Positions 1 through 7,605 of a DNA stretch of 49,922 nucleotides are shown one piece after another. The notes beneath the pieces were generated by a model. The model saw only the letters and a program-made list of their open reading frames with translations, searched no databases and was not told the DNA's origin. Source of the stretch: Ignavibacteriales bacterium (GTDB taxonomy: Bacteria > Bacteroidota > Ignavibacteria > Ignavibacteriales > Ignavibacteriaceae). The translations under genes were made by a program, and so were the position numbers. The stretch spans positions 1-49,922 of the forward strand of contig JAGUYG010000045.1 of NCBI GenBank assembly GCA_020061465.1, given 5' to 3'. Numbering within the stretch: the stretch's first letter is position 1; the number at the start of each line of letters is the position of its first letter.

Positions 1-2
1 CC

Positions 3-98
3 ATTGTAGTGTAAAAACAATGTAATATTTTAATTATTCACAATAAAATTTTCCAAAGGATCGTTCCGACTTTAACAAAATTAATTTGGACAGTACTG
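3..98. repeat. Left copy of a 96-bp inverted repeat
   Basis: This stretch matches the reverse complement of 49591-49686 at about 91 of 96 positions, counted by eye, without gaps. Its inner end carries the palindrome CAGTACTG and its middle the motif TTCCAAAGGATCGTTCCGAC. It lies directly upstream of the RhuM-Fic gene and has no coding potential. It is probably a dispersed intergenic repeat. Because the window starts 2 bases before it, the sequence may be a contig that broke here. Confidence 0.9.
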
Positions 99-122
99 AT
101 AATAAACAATTAAATTAGCGTT

Positions 123-1142
123 ATGAAAAAGAATGTTCTCGAAACCACTCCTTCAAAAGGAGAAGTAATCCTCTATAAAACTCCTGATGGAAAAATCGAG
201 CTTGATGTTAAACTTGAGGACGAAACAGTTTGGCTTACGCAAGCTCAGATGGCGAAGTTATTTAATCAAACAAAACAGACCGTTAGTATGCACATTGGAA
301 ACATATATAAAGAAGGAGAACTTTTGCGCAATTCAACTGTCAGGAAATTCCTGACAGTTCAAACTGAAGGAAAAAGGAAAATTGTTCGCCAAATTGACTA
401 TTATAATCTTGATGTTATCATATCCATCGGTTACCGTGTAAAATCTAAACGCGGAACTCAGTTTAGAATTTGGGCAAATAAAATATTAAAGGACTATCTG
501 CTAAAAGGATATGCCCTTAACGAACGAAAATTGAAAGAACAAACCGAGCGCATAAAAGAAATAGAAAAAACCCTTGAAAATTTTTCTCAAGTGGTTGAAA
601 ATTATAAATTAGAACAAGACCAGTTTTCCGGCATTTTAAAAGTAGTTTCCGATTATACTCGCGCACTTGATCTTCTCGACGATTACGATCATCAAAAATT
701 AAAAATTAGTGAAACTACCCGAAGTGAGCAGTTCAAAATTACCTATGCGAAGGCAAAGAAAGTTATCGAAGAGCTAAGCAATAAGTTTAGAAGTTCTTCT
801 CTGTTCGGTAAAGAAAAAGATAGTTCATTCAAAGGATCTCTAAAAGCGATCTATCAAACTTTTGAAGGGAAAAAGTTATATCCTAGTTTAGAGGAGAAAG
901 CGGCTAATCTTCTTTACTTTATTATAAAGAACCATTCTTTTGTAGACGGTAATAAGAGAATTGCGGCTTCAATTTTTCTTTGGTTTCTTGATATGAACAA
1001 TGGTTTATACAAAACAACCGGTGAAAAACGCCTTGCTAATAACGCACTTGTTGCTTTGTGTTTGATGATTGCAGTTAGCGATCCAAAAGAAAAAGACATA
1101 ATGATAAAAGTAGTAGTGAACTTGATAAATAAAAGAAATTAA
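123..1142 (+). CDS. RhuM family protein with C-terminal Fic/Doc domain
   Basis: The N-terminal 140 residues look like the RhuM (virulence protein) domain: a KTPDGK start, then a winged-helix-like stretch WLTQAQMAKLFNQTK and the conserved YYNLDVIISIGYRVKS. A coiled coil spans about residues 135-165. The C-terminal domain carries the Fic/Doc core HSFVDGNKR starting at His271, and the following IAASIF resembles Doc more than AMP-transferring Fic enzymes, which end in a second Arg. Fic/Doc proteins modify proteins by nucleotide or phosphate transfer. RhuM-Fic fusions are common in accessory regions, but their targets are unknown to me. It stands alone beside the left 96-bp repeat, with no antitoxin-sized gene next to it. 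Start ATG 123 has no clear Shine-Dalgarno sequence. Confidence 0.85.
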   Translation: MKKNVLETTPSKGEVILYKTPDGKIELDVKLEDETVWLTQAQMAKLFNQTKQTVSMHIGNIYKEGELLRNSTVRKFLTVQTEGKRKIVRQIDYYNLDVIISIGYRVKSKRGTQFRIWANKILKDYLLKGYALNERKLKEQTERIKEIEKTLENFSQVVENYKLEQDQFSGILKVVSDYTRALDLLDDYDHQKLKISETTRSEQFKITYAKAKKVIEELSNKFRSSSLFGKEKDSSFKGSLKAIYQTFEGKKLYPSLEEKAANLLYFIIKNHSFVDGNKRIAASIFLWFLDMNNGLYKTTGEKRLANNALVALCLMIAVSDPKEKDIMIKVVVNLINKRN

Positions 1143-1246
1143 GATTCAATAACACAATTTGATAAGACCAAAATTGAAATAATCAACTTCTAAGTTTTGC
1201 ATTAATAATTATAGTGTATTCTAAAATTTTTTACTGAGGATTCAAA

Positions 1247-2242
1247 ATGAAACCACAAGTTTTTGTTATGCTTTTAATTTGCGGCTTAATTTCCATTTCT
1301 TCATTTCCGCAATCCTTTTACTCCGATGAACCATTAGCTCATACTTATTCAATAGTTGCTCGCGATACGATCACGGGTGACATGGGAGTAGCTGTACAAT
1401 CCAATTGGTTCTCGGTTGGGTCAATTGTTTCCTGGGGTGAGGCAGGTGTGGGAGTTGTCGTGACACAATCTTTCGTAAATGTATCTTTCGGTCCGCGCGG
1501 ATTAGAACTGCTTAAATCAGGATTAACTGCTCAGCAAGTTATTGATTCGTTAATTGCAGCCGATGAAGGAAGAGATGTTAGGCAGTTAGCTATTGTTGAC
1601 GCAAAAGGAAATGCCGCTGCCTATACAGGTAAAAACTGCATTCCCGAAGCGGGGCATATTGCGGGTAATAATTTTTCCGTTCAAGCAAATCTTATGCTCA
1701 ATAATACAGTTTGGAAGGCAATGGCTGCTGCTTTCCAACGCACTAAAGGACCGCTTGCTGAAAGAATGATTGCAGCGCTTGAAGCTGCACAAAATGAAGG
1801 AGGAGATATCAGAGGACAGCAATCGGCTGCAATTTTAGTAGTTAACGGCACATCCACAGGAAAAATTTGGGAAGACCGTATAATCGATTTGAGAGTGGAA
1901 GATCATCCGAACGCCGTTGAAGAAATTAAACGAGTATTGAAAGTCTATCGCGCCTACGAACACATGAATAACGGAGACCTTGCCGTTGAACATGGGGATA
2001 TGGAATTGGCAATGAAAGAATATTCTGCCGCTGAAAATATGTTCCCGGAAAATGCCGAGATGAAATATTGGCATGCTGTTACGCTAATTAATATCGGTAA
2101 GTTTGATGAATCGCTTCCTCTTTTTCATCAAGTTTTTAAGGCGAACGAAAATTGGAGAATTCTGACTCCAAGATTAATTAGTGCAGGATTATTAAACGTA
2201 AATGCAAAACAATTAGAAACAATTTTATCTCAAGGCGAATGA
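1247..2242 (+). CDS. Secreted DUF1028 family protein with TPR-like C-terminus
   Basis: A signal peptide covers about residues 1-20 (hydrophobic stretch, then SSFPQSFYS). The body shows the DUF1028 pattern HTYSIVARD, MGVAVQSNWFSVGS, GEAGVGVVVTQS and the helical GLELLKSGLTAQQVIDSL. DUF1028 proteins have an Ntn-hydrolase-like fold of unknown substrate. Residues about 237-310 (NNGDLAVEHGDMELAMKEY and what follows) look like one or two TPR units, an extension often seen in this family. A GAGG ribosome site lies just before ATG 1247. The stop overlaps the ATG of a broken VOC gene (ATGA), which suggests the two were once translationally coupled. Confidence 0.85.
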   Translation: MKPQVFVMLLICGLISISSFPQSFYSDEPLAHTYSIVARDTITGDMGVAVQSNWFSVGSIVSWGEAGVGVVVTQSFVNVSFGPRGLELLKSGLTAQQVIDSLIAADEGRDVRQLAIVDAKGNAAAYTGKNCIPEAGHIAGNNFSVQANLMLNNTVWKAMAAAFQRTKGPLAERMIAALEAAQNEGGDIRGQQSAAILVVNGTSTGKIWEDRIIDLRVEDHPNAVEEIKRVLKVYRAYEHMNNGDLAVEHGDMELAMKEYSAAENMFPENAEMKYWHAVTLINIGKFDESLPLFHQVFKANENWRILTPRLISAGLLNVNAKQLETILSQGE

Positions 2243-2379
2243 AAGAAGAAAAATTCAAATCCGGTCTTTTTAATGGAATTGATATAGTAGTTATGAGAGT
2301 AAAAGACATAAATTCATCCAAGCGCTGGTATGAGGAAAAACTTAGATTGAATAAAATTCAATCTAATGTGTATCAATAA
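2239..2379 (+). pseudogene. Truncated VOC (glyoxalase/bleomycin-resistance) gene fragment, 46 codons
   Basis: The short frame reads MKEEKFKSGLFNGIDIVVMR, then VKDINSSKRWYEEKLRL, and stops after 46 codons. The pattern of a beta strand, VKD, and W/F-Y-x-x-x-L is the usual first beta-alpha unit of a VOC domain, which normally runs 110-130 residues. The rest is absent, and I found no continuation in the other frames before 2494. The ATG overlaps the stop of the DUF1028 gene. It is most simply the remnant of a second gene of that operon. Translation into a 46-residue peptide cannot be excluded. Confidence 0.6.
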
Positions 2380-2493
2380 TGAATTCCTCTAAAAAAATGC
2401 TTTACAAAACATTTGACTATGTGAAAACTTAAAATCAATTTTGGTATGAGATTCGTAATAAAAAATCTTAATTAATTTTATAAGGAGAGGGGA

Positions 2494-4278
2494 ATGAAAA
2501 CAAAAATAATTTCCAAATCATTTCTTGTTTCTATATTTATAATTTTCTTTGCAATCGCGTCTCTAAATGGAGCGAAAAATTTATTTAACGGCAGCGATCA
2601 AATAATAGGCAAATGGCATGGCAAGCTGCAGGTTTCCGGCGTCGAATTGCGTCTCGTATTCAACATTGAAAAAGCAGATGCTGAAGCTTACAGCGGAACA
2701 ATGGACAGTCCCGACCAGGGTGCATCAAGCATACCGCTGAGCGGAGTAAAAATTGATGGAAATAAGATAATGTTCGAAGTTAAATCCATCGGCGGCTACT
2801 ATGAAGGTATTCTTGATGAATCGTCTAATTCAATCAAAGGTGAATGGCATCAAAGCAGCGCATCATTTCCATTGGAATTATTAAAAGAAACTGAACCGCA
2901 GAAGAAACAGGAGGAACCAAATTATATAAGTTTTTGGAGCGGTGAACTGGATGCCGGAATACAAAAATTGCGATTGGTTTTGAAAATATTTATGAAAGAT
3001 GACGGAACTTTAGGTGCTCATCTTGATAGTCCCGATCAAGGTGTGGAAAATATCAAAGTGAATAAAATAGAAATCAGCTCTGACAGCCTTCACTTTGAAT
3101 CGGCTTCGATCGGAGGCAAATATTCCGGAAAATTTAATTCCGATCAAACAGTTGTTGAAGGGGTATGGACCCAAGTTCGCGATTTCCCTTTAACCTTAGA
3201 GAAGATTGAAAGTCTTGAAGCAATTGAAAAACCTAAACGTCCCCAGGAACCAGAAAAACCTTATCCCTATAACGAGGAAGAGGTTATCTACGAAAATAAA
3301 TCCGCCGAAATTCAGTTAGCCGGGACTTTTACAATTCCTGAAGGAAATGGTCCTTTTCCAACCGTTCTACTAATTACCGGCTCAGGTGCACAGGATAGAG
3401 ATGAAACTGTAATGGGTCATCGTCCATTCTTAGTTTTAGCTGATCATCTTACGCGAAACGGCACTGCTGTACTTCGTGTTGACGACAGAGGTGTTGGTAA
3501 ATCCACAGGCAGCTTTAAAGGCTCAACCACTGCTGATTTTGTAACAGATGTTTTAGCCGGTGTTGAATATTTGACAAGCCGTGATGAAGTAGACAAAAAT
3601 AAAATAGGTTTGATAGGTCATAGCGAAGGCGGCTTGATTGCTCCACTTGCAGCAAATGAATCTGAAGATGTTGCTTTCATAATTCTGATGGCTGGACCCG
3701 GCTTAAGCGGATATGAAATATTAATGTTGCAGAGTGAGCTGATTTCCAGAGTGGAAGGGCTGCAGCCAGAGGAAATTGAAAAGACCCTTGCAACTAATAG
3801 AAAAATTTACGATGCGATAAAAACCTTTAAGGACAGCGTTGAATTGTCAAATAAAATTGATGAAATCTTTTTAGAATATCTCGAAAATTTATCGGAGGAT
3901 GAAAAACAAGATCCGAAAGCTTCAAAAGATTTTCTTGATATGCAGAAGCGGCAGGTGTTAACTCCCTGGTTCAGATATTTTGTTAATTACGATCCTCGCC
4001 CCGTATTAGAAAAGGTAAAGGTACCGGTTTTAGCGATGATTGGCGAAAAAGATTTGCAAGTTCCGCCGAAGGAAAATCTTGCTGAAATTGAAAAAGCTCT
4101 AAAAAAAAGTGGCAATAAAAATTATAAGCTTGTCGAATTGAAAAAATTAAATCATCTGTTTCAAACTGCTGAGACAGGATCGCCGAACGAATATGCAAAG
4201 ATTGAAGAAACAATGGCTTCCGAAGCTTTAGAGCTTATCAGCGATTGGATAAAAGAAATAGCAGCTTCTGTTAAATAA
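2494..4278 (+). CDS. Exported alpha/beta hydrolase with two N-terminal lipocalin-like repeats
   Basis: A signal peptide covers about residues 1-26. Two related beta-rich modules follow (about 36-132 and 147-238). Each carries an L-R-L-V-x-x-I strand, the shared motif DSPDQG (71-76 and 178-183) and a (K/A)SIGG(Y/K)Y turn. After a proline-rich linker comes an alpha/beta hydrolase with nucleophile GHSEGG (Ser377), likely acid Asp520 in GEKDLQVPP and likely His554 in KLNHLFQ. An insertion at about 400-480 would form the lid. The substrate is unknown; esterase or peptidase activity is plausible for this family. AAGGAGAGGGG precedes ATG 2494. A strong hairpin terminator follows, so it is probably a single-gene unit. 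Confidence 0.85.
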   Translation: MKTKIISKSFLVSIFIIFFAIASLNGAKNLFNGSDQIIGKWHGKLQVSGVELRLVFNIEKADAEAYSGTMDSPDQGASSIPLSGVKIDGNKIMFEVKSIGGYYEGILDESSNSIKGEWHQSSASFPLELLKETEPQKKQEEPNYISFWSGELDAGIQKLRLVLKIFMKDDGTLGAHLDSPDQGVENIKVNKIEISSDSLHFESASIGGKYSGKFNSDQTVVEGVWTQVRDFPLTLEKIESLEAIEKPKRPQEPEKPYPYNEEEVIYENKSAEIQLAGTFTIPEGNGPFPTVLLITGSGAQDRDETVMGHRPFLVLADHLTRNGTAVLRVDDRGVGKSTGSFKGSTTADFVTDVLAGVEYLTSRDEVDKNKIGLIGHSEGGLIAPLAANESEDVAFIILMAGPGLSGYEILMLQSELISRVEGLQPEEIEKTLATNRKIYDAIKTFKDSVELSNKIDEIFLEYLENLSEDEKQDPKASKDFLDMQKRQVLTPWFRYFVNYDPRPVLEKVKVPVLAMIGEKDLQVPPKENLAEIEKALKKSGNKNYKLVELKKLNHLFQTAETGSPNEYAKIEETMASEALELISDWIKEIAASVK

Positions 4279-4315
4279 ATTGTTAAAGTTGAACTATAAC
4301 CAAGCCCACTTTTAT

Positions 4316-4345
4316 GCCGCGGGAACTAATGCCGCGGCTTTTCTT
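4316..4345 (+). terminator. Rho-independent terminator after the hydrolase gene
   Basis: GCCGCGG (4316-4322) pairs with CCGCGGC (4332-4338) across a 9-base loop, followed directly by TTTTCTT. It lies 38 bases after the hydrolase stop and separates that gene from the tetR promoter. Confidence 0.85.
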
Positions 4346-4410
4346 ATAAAAACTACTACATGATTTCGAAAAGCACTTAAAAAGTAATTCCAAAAATTAT
4401 TTTGTGATAT

Positions 4411-4483
4411 TGGAAACTAATACTTGACAAAATAGTTTCCATGCGTTATTTTGGAAACGTTAAAAACAAAAATAGTTTCCAAA
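4411..4483 (+). promoter_or_regulatory. tetR/efflux promoter with two inverted-repeat operators
   Basis: TTGACA (4424-4429) and TATTTT (4447-4452), 17 bases apart, form a good sigma-70-like promoter. Two palindromic sites share the half-site TGGAAAC/GTTTCCA. Site 1 is TGGAAACTA (4411-4419) with TAGTTTCCA (4433-4441) and encloses the -35 box. Site 2 is TTTGGAAAC (4450-4458) with GTTTCCAAA (4475-4483) and runs from the -10 box to 7 bases before the tetR ATG. A TetR dimer on either would block transcription or initiation, so autorepression of the whole efflux operon is the natural reading. Regulator binding is inferred. Confidence 0.8.
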
Positions 4484-4490
4484 GTTTATT

Positions 4491-5096
4491 ATGATTGAAG
4501 AAAAAGAAAGAATTTTAAAAACAGCTCAAGAAATCTTTTTGAAGGAAGGTTTCTACAAAACTACGATTGATGACCTTGCCGCAAAATTAAGGGTCAGTAA
4601 AAAAACTATATATAAGTACTTCGAGTCGAAAGATGAACTGGTCAAAGAAACCGTTTTCGATTTTCTGCAAACTAACAGTAGAAATATTAAACAACTGCTA
4701 AATGCTGATGAGGATTCTATAATTTTAATGACCCGCCTAATTGAATATTTAGGCGGTTTATCACTTAATCTAAATGAGAAATGGTTGACCGATCTTCAAA
4801 CTCATTATCAAGATCTGTGGATCGAGATAGATAAATTTAGAACAAAGATGATGAATGCAAATCTATCCAAACTGATAAAACTGGGACAGGGTGAAGGATA
4901 TATAATTAACTTACCTTCCGATTTTATAGTGGCACTTTTTCAGTCGGCAATAAGAGGAGTAATAAATCCCGATTATTTAATTAATAGCAAATTTTCGGCA
5001 AGGGAAGCACTAGATATGAGTCTTCAAATTTTAATTGGAGGAATACTAACCCCCAAAGGCGAAACGGCATTTAAAAAACTTAATCTCGGAGAATGA
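4491..5096 (+). CDS. TetR family transcriptional repressor of the efflux operon
   Basis: The 201-residue length is normal for TetR. The N-terminus has the tetR_N pattern: ERILKTAQEIFLKEGFYKTT, then IDDLAAKLRVSKKTIYKYF as the helix-turn-helix (about residues 24-43). The C-terminal ligand-binding domain is divergent, as usual. The gene is first in an operon with HlyD, ABC and TolC genes, and its stop overlaps the next start (ATGA), so it most likely represses its own operon and is released by the exported compound. Two GTTTCCA palindromes cover its promoter. No strong Shine-Dalgarno sequence precedes ATG 4491; the right operator half occupies that space. Confidence 0.92.
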   Translation: MIEEKERILKTAQEIFLKEGFYKTTIDDLAAKLRVSKKTIYKYFESKDELVKETVFDFLQTNSRNIKQLLNADEDSIILMTRLIEYLGGLSLNLNEKWLTDLQTHYQDLWIEIDKFRTKMMNANLSKLIKLGQGEGYIINLPSDFIVALFQSAIRGVINPDYLINSKFSAREALDMSLQILIGGILTPKGETAFKKLNLGE

Positions 5097-6073
5097 AGAT
5101 GAAAAAATGGAATATGATTTTATTATTGTTTTTAATTTTAACTTTGTATGGCTGCGGCAATAGTAGTGACAAAAATAAAATTGAAGCAAGCGGAACTATT
5201 GAAGCAACAAATGTTACTTTAAGCTCAAAAATCGGCGGGGAAATTTTAGAAGAATTATTCCGTGAAGGGGATCAGGTCATAGCCGGAGATACACTTTTCA
5301 TAATAGATAATGAAGCATTACTGCTGCAGCTTGAACAGCTTGAAGCAGCTAAAACGCTTTCAGAGGCACAATTAGAACTCGCTAAAAAAGGTGCGCGTAA
5401 AGAAGATATTGCACAGGCTGAAGCCGCAATGCAGCAAGCAAAAATAAATTTAGATCAGGCGGAAAACGATAAAATAAGAATGCAAAATCTTTATGAATCA
5501 AAATCGGTAACCCAAAAGCAGTACGAAGATTTTACCGTTAGATATGATTTAATGAAAGCACAGCATACTGCCGCAACCGAGAATCTGAAAAAAATTAAAA
5601 GTATTACGCGACCGGAAGAACTGAAACAAGCCGAAGCCAGATTTAAGCAAGCTTCGGCAAATTTAGATATGGTGAAAAAAAATATCAGAGATTGCTATGT
5701 AACTTCACCGGTGAACGGATTTATAGTAAAAAAATATTTTGAAAAAGGTGAGATGGTTGCACCTATGTCCTCCCTCCTAAAAATTGCCGATTTATCAATT
5801 GTCAACATAATTATTTACGTTTCAGAAACCGACCTTGGAAGAGTGAAGCTGGGACAGAAAGCTGAAATCTTTACCGATACTTTCGATAAAGCTTATACGG
5901 GAAAAGTGGTTTACATTTCTCCCGAATCAGAATTCACGCCTAAAAATATTCAAACTAAAGATGAACGAACAAAGCTTGTGTATGCCGTGAAGATTGAAAT
6001 CCCAAATGAAAATTTTGAATTGAAATCAGGTATGCCGGCGGATGCGCACATAATTACAAGATTACAAGATTAA
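5093..6073 (+). CDS. HlyD-type periplasmic adaptor (membrane fusion) lipoprotein
   Basis: A lipoprotein signal ends in LTLYGC with lipid-attachment Cys21. A biotinyl-lipoyl-like half follows (about 30-75, SGTIEATNVTLSSKIGGEI), then two long alanine/glutamine-rich helices (about 80-190) forming the coiled-coil hairpin, the second lipoyl half (CYVTSPVNGFIVKKYFEKGE) and a beta-barrel domain. It should bridge the inner-membrane ABC exporter and the TolC-like channel, as YbhG does for YbhFSR. The start overlaps the tetR stop; ATG 5099 is an alternative start. The last residues (ITRLQD) and the stop codon are encoded by the left repeat arm of the inserted cassette, so the original C-terminus was probably replaced. 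Confidence 0.9.
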   Translation: MKMKKWNMILLLFLILTLYGCGNSSDKNKIEASGTIEATNVTLSSKIGGEILEELFREGDQVIAGDTLFIIDNEALLLQLEQLEAAKTLSEAQLELAKKGARKEDIAQAEAAMQQAKINLDQAENDKIRMQNLYESKSVTQKQYEDFTVRYDLMKAQHTAATENLKKIKSITRPEELKQAEARFKQASANLDMVKKNIRDCYVTSPVNGFIVKKYFEKGEMVAPMSSLLKIADLSIVNIIIYVSETDLGRVKLGQKAEIFTDTFDKAYTGKVVYISPESEFTPKNIQTKDERTKLVYAVKIEIPNENFELKSGMPADAHIITRLQD

Positions 6074-6654
6074 AAGATTGCAAAATTGTTGAAATACTAC
6101 ATCGAGATTATAAATTAAAAAAATTTTTAAGGAGATTACTATGAAAGTTAAAACATTTGAGGATTTATCTGTATGGCAGGATGCCAGAGTCTTTGTTAAA
6201 TCAATTTATGAATTGACTTCTCTCGAGAACTTTAAAAAAGATTATGGGTTAAAAGATCAAATTCAACGAGCAGCAGTTTCAATTATGAACAATATATCGG
6301 AAGGGTTTGAAAGAGACAACAACAAGGAATTCAAAAATTTTTTGGGATATGCCAAAGGTTCTGCAGGTGAAGTAAGATCAGTGCTATACGTTGCTTTGGA
6401 CCTCAATTATATCTCAAAAGAAGAATTTGATGAGAATTACAAACATTCTATAAATATTATTACTCAAATTTCAAACTTCAAAAAGTATTTGCACAATTAT
6501 TCCATGAAAGAAAAGATTACTAATGTTAAATCCTTCATTTTTCAATTAATAAACATCAATTAAGAACAATATTCAGATTTTCTTATTGAATAATAATGAG
6601 GACAATCTTTCAATCTTTCAATCTTTCAATCTTTCAATCTTGTAATCTTGTAAT
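6053..6654 (+). mobile_element. IVS-like cassette A: four-helix-bundle gene between inverted arms of an 8-nt repeat
   Basis: The left arm (6053-6088) is built of octamers ATTACAAG, ATTACAAG, ATTAAAAG, ATTGCAAA. The right arm (6619-6654) is its complement, built of CAATCTTT, CAATCTTG and TAATCTTG, with two further CAATCTTT units upstream (6603-6618). About 33 of 36 positions pair, including 19 without a mismatch. The arms enclose one four-helix-bundle gene with a strong AAGGAG ribosome site. The left arm overlaps the 3' end of the adaptor gene and the right arm stops 5 bases before the ATPase ATG. This resembles the stem plus ORF layout of 23S rRNA intervening sequences, but inside an mRNA. 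Mobility is inferred. Confidence 0.65.
6141..6563 (+). CDS. Four-helix-bundle protein (23S rRNA IVS/S23 family), copy A
   Basis: It is 140 residues long and all-helical, with the family signatures FEDLSVWQDA near the start and QIQRAAVSIMNNISEGFER in the middle. The family was first seen as the ORF inside 23S rRNA intervening sequences and is related to the bAvd protein of diversity-generating retroelements; its members form oligomeric, basic bundles thought to bind nucleic acid. No rRNA is present here: the gene sits between the adaptor and ATPase genes of an efflux operon. AAGGAG (6129-6134) lies 6 bases before the ATG, the same spacing as in copy B. The two proteins are clearly divergent, so this is not a recent local duplication. 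Confidence 0.88.
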   Translation: MKVKTFEDLSVWQDARVFVKSIYELTSLENFKKDYGLKDQIQRAAVSIMNNISEGFERDNNKEFKNFLGYAKGSAGEVRSVLYVALDLNYISKEEFDENYKHSINIITQISNFKKYLHNYSMKEKITNVKSFIFQLININ

Positions 6655-6659
6655 ATTAA

Positions 6660-7604
6660 ATGAACGAAATAATTAAAATAGAAAATTTAAAAAGAAGCTA
6701 CGGCGAAATAACAGCAGTAAACGGTGTTTCATATTCTGTTGCAAAAGGTGAAATGTTTGGACTCGTTGGTCCAGACGGTGCCGGAAAAACCACAACTATT
6801 AGAATTTTATGCGGCTTAATATCACCCGATTACGGAACTGTTTCGGTATTTAACCTTGATATTTCAAAACATAAAAAAAAGATTCAGGATCGGATTGGTT
6901 ATCTCTCACAAAAATTCAGCTTATACGGAGATCTCTCAGTAGATGAGAATATTGAATTCTTTGCGGACATAAACGGTGTTGAAAATTATGAAAAAAGACG
7001 CGACGAACTTTTAGATTTTACTCGATTGACCCCTTTTAGAAACCGACCCGCAGAAAAATTATCCGGCGGCATGAAACAAAAGTTAGCGCTCGCTTGCAGC
7101 TTAATTCACAAACCTAAAATAATATTTTTAGATGAGCCGACCACCGGTGTCGACCCGGTTTCAAGAAGAGATTTCTGGAAAATACTATCTGACCTTCAAA
7201 GAGAAGGTATAACAATTTTTATGACTACACCCTATCTTGATGAAGCCGAAAGATGTAACCGCATTGCCCTGATGAATAAAGGAAAAATTATCAGCATCGA
7301 TACGCCGCAAAAAGTAAAAGAATCAATTAAGTCACAAAATATAGAATTGGTTGTTACACCGGCTCGACAAGCATATAAAGTAATACGTGATAAACTTAAC
7401 GTCGAAGTTCAACTCTTCGGTGATCGAATAAATGTATTGGTTGAGAATGCTGAAAAGCAATTAACTGCAATACTTAACTTACTCAGTTCAGAAAAGATAA
7501 CTGTCGGTGATTACCGCATAATCAGCCCGTCACTTGAGAATGTATTCATTCAGCTTGTTAAGCAGCAGTCACAGGATAGAACAGAATTAGCAGAGGATAA
7601 ATAA
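6660..7604 (+). CDS. ABC exporter ATPase, YbhF N-half type
   Basis: The domain order is Walker A GPDGAGKTT (37-45), Q-loop YLSQKF, signature LSGGMKQ (134-140) and Walker B IIFLDEP (Asp158). The H-loop position holds proline (TTPYLDEAE, Pro191) instead of histidine. Asp in Walker A and Pro in the H-loop resemble, from memory, the N-terminal half of E. coli YbhF, which is one double-length protein; here the halves are separate genes. With the second ATPase it should form a heterodimer energising ABC-2 export. The right arm of cassette A ends 5 bases before ATG 6660, so there is no Shine-Dalgarno sequence. Confidence 0.9.
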   Translation: MNEIIKIENLKRSYGEITAVNGVSYSVAKGEMFGLVGPDGAGKTTTIRILCGLISPDYGTVSVFNLDISKHKKKIQDRIGYLSQKFSLYGDLSVDENIEFFADINGVENYEKRRDELLDFTRLTPFRNRPAEKLSGGMKQKLALACSLIHKPKIIFLDEPTTGVDPVSRRDFWKILSDLQREGITIFMTTPYLDEAERCNRIALMNKGKIISIDTPQKVKESIKSQNIELVVTPARQAYKVIRDKLNVEVQLFGDRINVLVENAEKQLTAILNLLSSEKITVGDYRIISPSLENVFIQLVKQQSQDRTELAEDK

Positions 7605-7605
7605 A

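Noticed and set aside
6603-6654. Octamer array considered as a CRISPR
   Set aside because: The units are 8 bases with no spacers between them and there are no cas genes in the window; the complementary array at 6053 explains it better as a cassette arm.
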